From the NCBI GenBank assembly GCA_030665705.1, contig DAOUZG010000077.1, forward strand, positions 1 through 7,957: a DNA stretch of 7,957 nt, read 5' to 3'. The position numbers and the translations under genes were made by a program. This DNA comes from Deltaproteobacteria bacterium (GTDB taxonomy: Bacteria > Myxococcota_A > UBA9160 > SZUA-336). Under the pieces are notes generated by a model. The model had not been told where the DNA came from. It was given only the letters and a program-made list of their open reading frames with translations, and did not search any database. Below, in pieces: positions 1-5,728 of this stretch. Each line of letters begins with the position of its first letter. The stretch's first letter is position 1.

Positions 1-96
1 GGTGACCTGGCGCGGAGGAACGACTCGGATGAGGCCCGACAGGAAGCGGGCCCCGCCCACCCCTCCAGCGAGCGCAACGACGCGCCCTTCACGCAT
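1..96 (-). CDS. cofD: 2-phospho-L-lactate transferase CofD, N-terminal fragment (cut by window edge)
   Basis: Reading the minus strand from an ATG at 96 gives 32 open codons running off the window edge. Residues 6-19 read VVALAGGVGGARFL, followed by a hydrophobic GL-I-R-VVP stretch. The AGGVGGA(R/K)FL loop near the N-terminus is the hallmark of CofD/FbiA, which transfers the phospholactyl (or phosphoenolpyruvyl) group to the deazaflavin Fo in cytoplasmic F420 synthesis. The related YvcK/gluconeogenesis-factor family has GGGTG at this place, so CofD fits better. The start lies 8 nt after the TAG stop of the DUF4124 gene, so the two are probably co-transcribed. The best purine-rich sequence (GGAGG, about 16 nt upstream, inside the end of the previous gene) is rather far away, so initiation may depend on translational coupling. 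Only about a tenth of the protein is visible, so function rests on this motif alone. Confidence 0.72.
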   Translation of the reverse strand, partial: MREGRVVALAGGVGGARFLSGLIRVVPPRQVT

Positions 97-104
97 TCGG
101 GTGT

Positions 105-779
105 CTACGGTTCCTCCTCGCGACGGAGGGCTTCGATCTCCGCCTGAAGCCGCGGAAGACGCTCCGAGAGCTCGCGCAGCTCCGGATCCCTCAGCCACGC
201 GTTCCCCTCGCCGACGTCCCCGCTCAGCAGGTTCTTGAGCGCTTCGCGGTCCCGGGCGAGACGGGCCTCCAGCTCCGCAAGTTCTCCGGGTACAGGTGGA
301 GGGGGCCCTGCCTGAACCTGAACCGGCGCCCGGGGCCCCGTGTCGTGTCGCAGCGGCCCCGGGAGGGCGGCCGGGCTCCCCTCACCGGGCTCGCCCGCAG
401 GCTCCGCCTTCCGGCGCGGGCCAGGCAGAGACGCGGTTGTCTCCTCCGTCGCCTCGGGCGCCGGCTCACTGCGGCGCTGGGGCCCGGGGAGAATCGCTGG
501 ATCCTCGACCTTGGGGGGTGGCACCTCGGAGGCCCCTCCAGCCTCCGGCACGCGGTTCCAGCGCCCCCGGAGGTGTCTCGGGATCGCTTCCGGATCGCTC
601 GTGTAGTGGGTGACACCGTTCTCGTCCACCCACTTGTACACCTCGGCAACCGAGAGGACGGGTGCCGCAAGGATTCCACCGATCAGTGCCACAAGGGCGA
701 GGAACGTCCGAAACATCCGTCCGGCCCGTTCCGGCGCCCCCCCGACGGCTCGGAGGCTTCGATCTCGCCGGTGGGTCAT
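105..779 (-). CDS. Exported DUF4124 domain protein with proline-rich linker and C-terminal coiled coil
   Basis: Predicted 224-residue envelope protein of unknown function. Residues 22-45 form a signal peptide or anchor (MFRTFLALVALIGG, then small residues ending in SVA). This is followed directly by the DUF4124 core EVYKWVDENGVTHYTSDPEAIP (about residues 46-67), a short domain common at the N-terminus of proteobacterial periplasmic proteins. Next is a low-complexity Pro/Glu/Arg linker containing three LPGPxR motifs. From about residue 167 an acidic-basic helical segment (ELAELEARLARDREALKNLL and the terminal LQAEIEALRREEE) suggests a coiled coil. I chose the ATG at 779 because GGGGAAG lies 6 nt upstream and a likely transcription start lies just before it. 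The ATG at 806 overlaps the candidate -10 element and lacks a ribosome site. The ATG at 716 would give a more standard signal peptide, but its only purine-rich sequence abuts the codon. The gene heads a probable two-gene unit with cofD. Confidence 0.82.
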   Translation of the reverse strand: MTHRRDRSLRAVGGAPERAGRMFRTFLALVALIGGILAAPVLSVAEVYKWVDENGVTHYTSDPEAIPRHLRGRWNRVPEAGGASEVPPPKVEDPAILPGPQRRSEPAPEATEETTASLPGPRRKAEPAGEPGEGSPAALPGPLRHDTGPRAPVQVQAGPPPPVPGELAELEARLARDREALKNLLSGDVGEGNAWLRDPELRELSERLPRLQAEIEALRREEEP

Positions 780-804
780 AAGCTTCCCCGTGCGTGGAGA
801 GCGC

Positions 805-834
805 ATTCTAAGGGGCAGACCGGGAGGGGTTCAA
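805..834 (-). promoter_or_regulatory. Candidate sigma70 promoter for the DUF4124-cofD unit
   Basis: On the minus strand, TTGAAC (834-829) and TAGAAT (810-805) are separated by 18 nt, matching the -35 and -10 consensus at 4/6 and 5/6 positions. Transcription would begin near 798, leaving a leader of about 19 nt that carries GGGGAAG before the ATG at 779. This supports 779 as the start and excludes 806, which lies within the -10. An inverted repeat (837-848) sits immediately upstream of the -35. Prediction from sequence only. Confidence 0.5.
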
Positions 835-836
835 CA

Positions 837-848
837 CGGTCGTGACCG
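837..848. repeat. Short inverted repeat between divergent genes
   Basis: CGGTC-GT-GACCG forms a 5-bp dyad, imperfectly extended outward by ACA and TGT with one unpaired base. It lies between the divergently oriented DUF4124 gene and the membrane-protein gene, 2 bp upstream of the candidate minus-strand -35. It could be a regulator site, but in GC-rich DNA a 5-bp dyad can occur by chance. Confidence 0.3.
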
Positions 849-949
849 CTGTGTGACCTCGCGCCCTCAGCCTGGCTCCGCTCCTTATCCGGGGGGGGTG
901 GCTCTGACCCGCGATCGAATTGTTAGGATCCCTCCCGGGTGCAGCTTTC

Positions 950-960
950 AGGGGAGGAGA
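950..960 (+). promoter_or_regulatory. Strong Shine-Dalgarno sequence deciding the start at 968
   Basis: AGGGGAGGAGA contains a near-complete anti-16S match and ends 7 nt before the ATG at 968. It favours that codon over the upstream ATG at 920 and implies high translation of the membrane protein. Confidence 0.7.
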
Positions 961-967
961 AATCCTC

Positions 968-1510
968 ATGACCGATCTGTCTTCACATGCGGGTTCTTCG
1001 TCATCCGCGGTGGATCCCCGGCGTCCACCGGCGGTTGCTGTCGTCGAGGACGGCGTCCTGTGCGGGATGGTCGGCGCGGCGATCGTCGCAGTCTGGTTCC
1101 TGGTCCTGGACATCGCCCGGGGCCAGCCGTTTTTCACCCCCTCCCTTCTCGGAAGCGTCCTGTTCCTGGGGAAGAGTATTGAGGACGTCGGGACGGTCAA
1201 TGTCGTGCTGGTCTTCGCCTACACGGGTCTCCACGGGGTTCTCTTCCTCCTGGCTGGCGGGCTGATCGGGTGGATCTTCTCGGTCGTAGACCGGAACCCG
1301 CAAGTCGGGTTGGTTCTTGTGCTGCTCTTTCTCCTGTTTCAGTCGGTGCTCTTCGGCTTCGAGGTCACCCTCGTTCCCGATCTCGTCGGGGCGCTCGGGG
1401 CCTGGGCGGTGGCGATGGCGAACCTGTTCGCGGCGGTCGGCATGTTCTGGTTCCTGCTCCGACGTCGCCCCCAGGTCCTGGTCCGTCTGCGGGAAGGCTG
1501 GGACGAATAA
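968..1510 (+). CDS. Four-helix integral membrane protein, unknown function
   Basis: A 180-residue protein with a polar, Ser/Pro-rich N-terminus (1-27) and four hydrophobic segments at about 29-48, 78-104, 112-131 and 140-164, ending in a basic tail (RRRPQVLVRLREGWDE). Both termini are probably cytoplasmic. The loop after helix 1 carries a TPSLLGSVLF motif and helix 2 contains a histidine (H89). I do not recognise a named family with certainty; it looks like the conserved hypothetical membrane proteins of this size found in environmental genomes. The ATG at 968 is chosen because AGGGGAGGAGA ends 7 nt upstream, an unusually strong ribosome site. It lies 249 nt before the oxidase operon in the same direction. 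A separate candidate promoter precedes coxB, so membership in that operon is uncertain. A role linked to respiration is only suggested by position. Confidence 0.85.
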   Translation: MTDLSSHAGSSSSAVDPRRPPAVAVVEDGVLCGMVGAAIVAVWFLVLDIARGQPFFTPSLLGSVLFLGKSIEDVGTVNVVLVFAYTGLHGVLFLLAGGLIGWIFSVVDRNPQVGLVLVLLFLLFQSVLFGFEVTLVPDLVGALGAWAVAMANLFAAVGMFWFLLRRRPQVLVRLREGWDE

Positions 1511-1540
1511 CAGGGGCCTGTTCGTGGTGTTTTCGCTACA

Positions 1541-1557
1541 GTCCGGTTCGCCCGGAC
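1541..1557 (+). terminator. Possible weak hairpin terminator after the membrane-protein gene
   Basis: GTCCGG-TTCGC-CCGGAC forms a perfect 6-bp GC-rich stem with a 5-nt loop, 30 nt after the stop at 1510. No T-tract follows, so intrinsic termination would be weak. It may instead be a mRNA 3'-end stabiliser. Confidence 0.3.
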
Positions 1558-1561
1558 CCTC

Positions 1562-1599
1562 CGCTCCGACGCGTTCGCTCCGACGCCTCCGCTCCGACG
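1562..1599. repeat. Three direct repeats with a 14-bp period
   Basis: CGCTCCGACG occurs at 1562-1571, 1576-1585 and 1590-1599, exactly 14 bp apart. A degenerate copy (CGCCCGGACCCTC) abuts on the left at 1549-1561. The array lies upstream of the candidate coxB -35 element. It could be a small repeat expansion or a set of regulator sites; sequence alone cannot separate these. Confidence 0.6.
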
Positions 1600-1623
1600 G
1601 ACAGGGAAGACCCGGTCCCAAAC

Positions 1624-1651
1624 TTGACCCCGGAGGGGTTGTCACCATATT
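1624..1651 (+). promoter_or_regulatory. Candidate sigma70 promoter of the cytochrome oxidase operon
   Basis: TTGACC (1624-1629) and CATATT (1646-1651) are separated by 16 nt and match the -35 and -10 consensus at 5/6 and 4/6 positions. Transcription would begin near 1658, giving a leader of about 100 nt before coxB. The position, in the only sizeable gap before coxB and in an AT-richer patch, supports it. No experimental basis. Confidence 0.45.
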
Positions 1652-1721
1652 GCGTCCACGATCTGCTGGGGTGCGCACCCTCGAAGCGGCTGGGTGAGGC
1701 TCACGAACGCTGACACTCGCT

Positions 1722-1744
1722 TCCTGACACCAGTCCTGACACCA
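1722..1744. repeat. Tandem 12-bp repeat in the coxB leader
   Basis: TCCTGACACCA occurs at 1722-1732 and again at 1734-1744, a 12-bp period. A third CTGACAC lies at 1710-1716. The copies fall inside the predicted leader just before the coxB ribosome site (GAGAGGA, 1746-1752), so they could affect translation or bind a regulator. Confidence 0.5.
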
Positions 1745-1759
1745 AGAGAGGATCCCCGG

Positions 1760-2467
1760 ATGCTGAACTGGTTTCCCGAGGCCGCCTCGAGCTACGCCGG
1801 CGATATCGATCGGCTGTTTGTCTTTATCACCGTTGTGGTCGGCGTCTTTTTCCTGCTGGCCGAGGCCGCACTGGTGTTCTTCTCGTTGCGCTACCGGCGC
1901 ACGGAGAAACGCAAGGCCGCCTACATTCCCGCTCGAACGCTCCGCTCGATGGCCTGGGTGCTGGTGCCGTGTGCCGTCATTCTCGGCTTCGACCTGGTGA
2001 TCGATGCCGTGGCGGCTCCGGTCTGGAACGAGGTGAAGCAGACGCTCCCTGCCGCAGACGAGCGCGTGCGCATCCAGGGTGAGCAGTGGGCCTGGCGATT
2101 CACGTATCCCGGCCCAGACGGCCTGTTCGACACGGAGGATGACTTCCAGCTCGTCAACGAGATGCACGTCCCCCTCGATGCGGTCGTCGTGTTCGAGCTC
2201 ACCTCGAAGGACGTTCTCCACTCTCTCTGGGTGCCCGCGCTGCGCCTGAAGCAGGACGCCGTGCCCGGACGCATGATCCGAGGCTGGTTCAAGGCGACGC
2301 GTGAAGGCCGGTACGAGGTCCCGTGCGCGGAGATCTGCGGCCTCGGGCACACCCTGATGAAGGCGATACTCGTCGTCGAACCCCCGGAGACCTATCGCGA
2401 GTGGCTCCGGTCCAAGACCCAGACCGCGGCCCGTGCGGAAGTCGGTCATCGGGAGGAACAGGGATGA
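1760..2467 (+). CDS. coxB: Cytochrome c oxidase subunit II with CuA site
   Basis: Subunit II accepts electrons from cytochrome c at the binuclear CuA centre and passes them to haem a of subunit I. The 235-residue protein has an N-terminal outside segment and two transmembrane helices (about 19-42 and 65-84). A periplasmic cupredoxin domain follows, with the aromatic GEQWAWRFTYPGPDG stretch. CuA ligands are all visible: H154 (VLHSLWVP), then C189, E191, C193, H197 and M200 in CAEICGLGHTLM. There is no fused cytochrome c domain (no CxxCH), so it is not a caa3-type subunit. No lipobox is evident. ATG 1760 has GAGAGGA 7 nt upstream; a GTG at 1694 would add 22 unconserved residues. The gene ends with an ATGA overlap onto coxA, implying translational coupling. 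Confidence 0.96.
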   Translation: MLNWFPEAASSYAGDIDRLFVFITVVVGVFFLLAEAALVFFSLRYRRTEKRKAAYIPARTLRSMAWVLVPCAVILGFDLVIDAVAAPVWNEVKQTLPAADERVRIQGEQWAWRFTYPGPDGLFDTEDDFQLVNEMHVPLDAVVVFELTSKDVLHSLWVPALRLKQDAVPGRMIRGWFKATREGRYEVPCAEICGLGHTLMKAILVVEPPETYREWLRSKTQTAARAEVGHREEQG

Positions 2468-4140
2468 CGGGTGCGGCCCACGAAGAGCCGACGAGCTTTC
2501 TCCGCAAGTACGTCTTTTCGCTGGACCACAAGGTCATCGCGAAGCAGTACCTCTTCACCGCAATCAGCATGGCACTCGTGGGCGGGCTCCTCGCCTACGT
2601 GATGCGGATGCAGTTGGCCTCGCCGGGACAGGAGGTACCCGGCTACGGGATGGTGAGTCCCGCGGGCTACAACACGCTCATGACGATGCACGGGACCATC
2701 ATGATCTTCTGGGTCGCGATGCCCCTGCTGCTCGCGGCGCTCGGGAACTTCCTGATCCCCCTCATGATCGGCGCCGGCGACATGGCGTTCCCGCGGCTCA
2801 ACAGGCTTTCCTACTGGACCTTCTTGCTGAGCACCGTCGTCCTGATCTCATCTTTTTTCGTACCGGGCGGAGCCGCAGCCGGCGGATGGACGACCTACCC
2901 GCCGCTCTCCGGTAGCGCAGCCCTCTCCGGTGGCGCGTGGGGCGTCACCCTCTGGATCCTCGCGGTGGCCCTCGAGTTCGCCGCGTTCCTCATGGGCGGG
3001 ATCAACTTCATCACCACCGCGGTCAACATGCGCGCTCCGGGCATGAAGCTTTTCGACATGCCGCTCATGGTCTGGATGCAGGTCGCGGCGAGCGTCATCT
3101 TTCTCTTCTCCGTCGGCCCGCTCATCGCCGGTGCAGTCATGCTGCTGCTCGACCGCACGGCAGGTACGGGCTTCTACAATCCCGCGACCGGCGGTGACCC
3201 GATCCTCTTCCAACACCTGTTCTGGTTTTTCGGCCACCCGGAGGTCTACGTTATCCTCCTGCCGGGGTTCGGTGTGATCGCGGAGATCCTGCCGGTCTTT
3301 TCGCGGAAACCGATCTTCGGGTACCGGATGATCGTCTACTCAACGATCATCACCGGGATCCTCAGCTTCATGGTGTGGGCGCACCACCAGTTCGTGGCCG
3401 GCATCGATCCCCGCCTGGCGACGCCGTTCAGCATCACGACGATCTTGATCTCGGTACCGATCGCCGTGACGACCTTCGCGTTCATCGCCACGCTGTGGCG
3501 CGGCTCCATAGAGTTCAAGACCCCGATGCTCTTCGCGTTGGGAATGCTCGGGGTGTTCCTCCTCGGTGGTGTGACCGGTATCCACAACGGGACGCCTGCG
3601 GTCGACATCTACGTCCACGACACGTACTTCGTCGTGGCTCACTTTCACTACGCGCTGATCCCTCCGGTCTTCTTCTCGTTTCTCGCGGCGATCTACTTCT
3701 GGTATCCGAAGATGTTCGGGCGGATGATGAACGAGGTCATGGGGAAGCTGCACTTCTGGCTGACGATTACTTTCGTCAACGTGACCTTCCTACCGATGTT
3801 CCCCCTGGGACTCATGGGACACCAGCGCCGAATCTCGAACCCCAACTTCTTCGAGGCCCTGCGCACGCCGGAGGTAGAGAGGCTGCACGATATTGCGACG
3901 ATCGGGGCGATCGGCTTGCTCCTCTCTCAGATTCCCTTCCTCATCAACTTCGTGTGGAGTCTTTTCCGGGGACGGGAGGCGGGACCCAACCCGTGGCGCG
4001 CGACCACCCTCGAGTGGGCAACGACATCCCCGCCCGGACACGGGAACTTCGAAGTGGCGCCCCGGGTCTACCGGGGCCCGTACGAGTACAGCGTGCCGGG
4101 ACGCGACGAGGACTGGCTCCCGCAGAACGTCTCCGGCTGA
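2464..4140 (+). CDS. coxA: Cytochrome c oxidase subunit I (A-type haem-copper oxidase)
   Basis: Catalytic subunit that reduces O2 to water and pumps protons in the cytoplasmic membrane; 558 residues with about 12 helices, normal for the family. Low-spin haem ligands are H76 (MTMHGT) and H395. The high-spin haem ligand is H393 (VAHFHY). CuB ligands are H258 with the cross-linked Y262 (HPEVY) and H307-H308 (WAHH). The Mg/Mn site H385-D386 is present. D-pathway residues D106, N95 and N113 and the gate glutamate E260 are present, as in A1-type enzymes. The numbering is offset by 18 from Paracoccus denitrificans throughout. K-pathway positions differ: A273, I333 and T336 stand where Ser291, Thr351 and Lys354 are expected. 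The C-terminus ends with the RGPYEYSVPG-type tail common in bacterial enzymes. ATG 2464 overlaps the coxB stop by 4 nt. Confidence 0.97.
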   Translation: MTGAAHEEPTSFLRKYVFSLDHKVIAKQYLFTAISMALVGGLLAYVMRMQLASPGQEVPGYGMVSPAGYNTLMTMHGTIMIFWVAMPLLLAALGNFLIPLMIGAGDMAFPRLNRLSYWTFLLSTVVLISSFFVPGGAAAGGWTTYPPLSGSAALSGGAWGVTLWILAVALEFAAFLMGGINFITTAVNMRAPGMKLFDMPLMVWMQVAASVIFLFSVGPLIAGAVMLLLDRTAGTGFYNPATGGDPILFQHLFWFFGHPEVYVILLPGFGVIAEILPVFSRKPIFGYRMIVYSTIITGILSFMVWAHHQFVAGIDPRLATPFSITTILISVPIAVTTFAFIATLWRGSIEFKTPMLFALGMLGVFLLGGVTGIHNGTPAVDIYVHDTYFVVAHFHYALIPPVFFSFLAAIYFWYPKMFGRMMNEVMGKLHFWLTITFVNVTFLPMFPLGLMGHQRRISNPNFFEALRTPEVERLHDIATIGAIGLLLSQIPFLINFVWSLFRGREAGPNPWRATTLEWATTSPPGHGNFEVAPRVYRGPYEYSVPGRDEDWLPQNVSG

Positions 4141-4193
4141 GAGAGGGGATCGGCACCGGTGGATCGTCGAGGAGTGAGCAGCAGGAGTCGATG

Positions 4194-4775
4194 ATGGCGA
4201 GCTCTGGGCAGCAGGAATCTCTGAGTTACGAGAGAACCGGAATCCCGACTGGCCGTCTCGGGATGTATTGGTTTCTGGCCGGAGAGACCACGGTCTTCGG
4301 AGGCCTCATCTTCGTCTACCTCCTCTACCGGTGGCGTAACCCGGAGTGGAGCGAGCATGCGGCCCACCTCATCGACCTCGCCGGTGCGTTCAACACGCTG
4401 ATCCTCGTTTCGACCAGTGTGGCGATGGCCAGGGCACACGCCGCGGTCCAGCGGGACCGGTTGGATCTGGCCGTGCGCAACATGGGATTCACGCTTGTCG
4501 GAGCCACGGTATTCCTCTGCGTCAAGGCCTACGAGTACTCCCACGAGTTCGCCCAGGGATTCGTCCCCAGCACGAACCTGTTCTGGTCCTTCTACTACAC
4601 CATGACGGGCCTCCATGCGGCCCACCTCCTCGGAGGGATGGTGGCCATCGCCATCATCCTCATCGGTGTGCGTAGTGGGCGAAACGCGCACCGGGTCGAA
4701 TACGTCGGACTCTACTGGCACTTCGTAGATACCGTTTGGCTCTGCCTGTTCCCGCTTCTCTACCTCGCGTCATGA
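4194..4775 (+). CDS. coxC: Cytochrome c oxidase subunit III (first copy)
   Basis: Subunit III-type membrane protein of 193 residues, shorter than the seven-helix form and typical of the five-helix bacterial class. Hydrophobic segments lie at about 22-45, 62-80, 95-115, 130-155 and 170-190. Family signatures visible are GMYWFLAGETTVFGG near the N-terminus, KAYEYSHEF (conserved acidic residue), FYYTMTGLHAAHLLGG, and the terminal GLYWHFVDTVWLCLFPLLYL. It packs against subunit I and is thought to sustain proton uptake and enzyme stability. Two adjacent ATGs exist (4191 and 4194). AGGAG at 4183-4187 gives a better 6-nt spacing to 4194. It follows coxA by 53 nt and precedes a second, divergent subunit III gene by 13 nt. 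A NorE-like role is possible by family but unlikely in this operon. Confidence 0.93.
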   Translation: MASSGQQESLSYERTGIPTGRLGMYWFLAGETTVFGGLIFVYLLYRWRNPEWSEHAAHLIDLAGAFNTLILVSTSVAMARAHAAVQRDRLDLAVRNMGFTLVGATVFLCVKAYEYSHEFAQGFVPSTNLFWSFYYTMTGLHAAHLLGGMVAIAIILIGVRSGRNAHRVEYVGLYWHFVDTVWLCLFPLLYLAS

Positions 4776-4788
4776 CGGGGAGTCTGTG

Positions 4789-5373
4789 ATGTCCGAGCCG
4801 CAGCCCGCTCTCGCTTCTTCCCAGCCGCTCGTGCCGAGCGGCATTCTCGCGATGGTGCTCTTCATCGCGACAGAGATCCTCTTCTTCGCCGGGCTCATCA
4901 GTGCGTTCCTGGTGCTTCGAGCCGAGGCGCTCGTGTGGCCTCCGCTCAGCCAGCCGCGGCTTCCCGTTGCATTGACCGGCGTCAACACGTTCGTCCTGCT
5001 CGCGAGCGGCTGGACCGTGCACCGGGCGCTCGTCTCCGTCCGTGGCGGAGGGGGTGGGCTCGTGCAATGGCTCGGCGCCACCGCGTTGCTCGGCGCGCTC
5101 TTTCTCGGGGTCCAGGGCTTTGAGTGGGTCCGGCTCGTAGGGTTCGGTCTGACCACGAGCTCGAGTCTCTACGGAGCCACCTTCTACACCCTGGTCGGCG
5201 CGCACGGTCTCCACGTGCTCGCAGCTCTGGTCGCACTGCTCGTCACATGGAGGCGGGCCGCCGCCGGCCGCTACACACCGGCGGAGCACGTGGGACTCGA
5301 TGTCTGCCGCATCTACTGGCTGTTCGTGGTCGCGGTCTGGCCGATCCTCTACGTCCTGGTCTACCTTGTGTGA
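4789..5373 (+). CDS. Second, divergent cytochrome c oxidase subunit III-like protein
   Basis: A 194-residue five-helix protein of the COX3 superfamily. Helices lie at about 18-42, 61-80, 93-112, 126-152 and 170-192. Recognisable features are FIATEILFFAGLISAFLVLR, the WPPLSQPRLPV turn followed by TGVNTFVLLASG, the GFEW segment, GATFYTLVGAHGLHVLAA, and the terminal IYWLFVVAVWPILYVLVYL. Compared with the first copy it has lost the WHFVD-VW pattern at the C-terminus (YWLFVVAVW), so it is not a recent duplicate. Paired subunit III genes occur in a number of bacterial cox operons; this one probably forms part of the same complex. The ATG at 4789 is preferred over the GTG at 4786 because GGGGAG (4777-4782) is then 6 nt away. 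Confidence 0.9.
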   Translation: MSEPQPALASSQPLVPSGILAMVLFIATEILFFAGLISAFLVLRAEALVWPPLSQPRLPVALTGVNTFVLLASGWTVHRALVSVRGGGGGLVQWLGATALLGALFLGVQGFEWVRLVGFGLTTSSSLYGATFYTLVGAHGLHVLAALVALLVTWRRAAAGRYTPAEHVGLDVCRIYWLFVVAVWPILYVLVYLV

Positions 5374-5389
5374 AGGGAGGCGAGAAGCC

Positions 5390-5617
5390 GTGAGCGTCAT
5401 CGTCGAGCGAGCGCTTTCGCTGCTGTTGGTTTCCGGGATCGTGGCCTGGGCCGGAGTAGCCGCGGCCTGTCCCGTCTGTCTCTCGGCGACCGATGGAACC
5501 CGCGAGGCCTACTACGGCACAACCGCGCTGCTGATGGTGCTGCCGCCACTTCTCCTGGGGTCGATTGTCTACTGGGTCTACCGGGCGGCTCGCGCGCGGG
5601 AGCGCCTGGAGCGTTAA
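5390..5617 (+). CDS. Small exported/membrane protein with CPVC motif at the end of the cox operon
   Basis: A 75-residue protein not matching any named cox subunit that I know. An N-terminal hydrophobic stretch (LSLLLVSGIVAWAGVAAA) resembles a signal peptide. The next residues are CPVC and a short polar segment (LSATDGTREAYYG), then one membrane helix (about 45-64) and a basic Arg-rich tail. Cleavage before the first cysteine would leave a periplasmic Cys-Pro-Val-Cys facing out from a single-helix anchor. The sequence before it (AAAC) is a poor lipobox, so a lipoprotein is less likely. It begins with GTG 16 nt after the previous stop; AAGGGAGG (5373-5380) is a strong ribosome site 9 nt upstream. 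Position suggests an oxidase accessory, for example in copper handling or thiol chemistry, but this is inference. It also occupies the place where a small subunit IV is often found. Confidence 0.78.
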   Translation: MSVIVERALSLLLVSGIVAWAGVAAACPVCLSATDGTREAYYGTTALLMVLPPLLLGSIVYWVYRAARARERLER

Positions 5618-5631
5618 CCCGGGCACACCCA

Positions 5632-5647
5632 AACGAGACTTCTCGTT
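5632..5647 (+). terminator. Hairpin after the cox operon, possible terminator
   Basis: AACGAG-ACTT-CTCGTT forms a 6-bp stem with a tetraloop, 14 nt after the last stop of the operon. A second hairpin, GCCTC-GCTA-GAGGC (5665-5678), follows. Neither is followed by a convincing T-tract, so they may give only partial termination or protect the 3' end. Confidence 0.35.
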
Positions 5648-5728
5648 CACGCAACCTCCTCGGGGCCTCGCTAGAGGCGCTCCCACCCCGCTTGCCAGCA
5701 CGGCACAGCCGTTGCTCAGGCTCCGGGG

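Noticed and set aside
345..845. Plus-strand frames opposite the DUF4124 gene
   Set aside because: Low-complexity Arg/Pro-rich translations without ribosome sites, opposite a gene with a recognised domain.
1001..2449. Long open frame of 482 codons on the minus strand
   Set aside because: It lies antisense to the membrane-protein gene and coxB, is rich in Arg, Glu, Asp and His with no recognisable domain, and is the usual mirror frame of GC-rich coding DNA.
1760..2467. Possible caa3-type oxidase with cytochrome c fused to subunit II
   Set aside because: No CxxCH motif in or after the CuA domain, and the protein ends about 35 residues past the CuA ligands.
5465..5476. Lipoprotein signal in the CPVC protein
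   Set aside because: The residues before the first cysteine are AAA, lacking the hydrophobic -3 residue of a good lipobox; an ordinary signal peptide or anchor is more likely.
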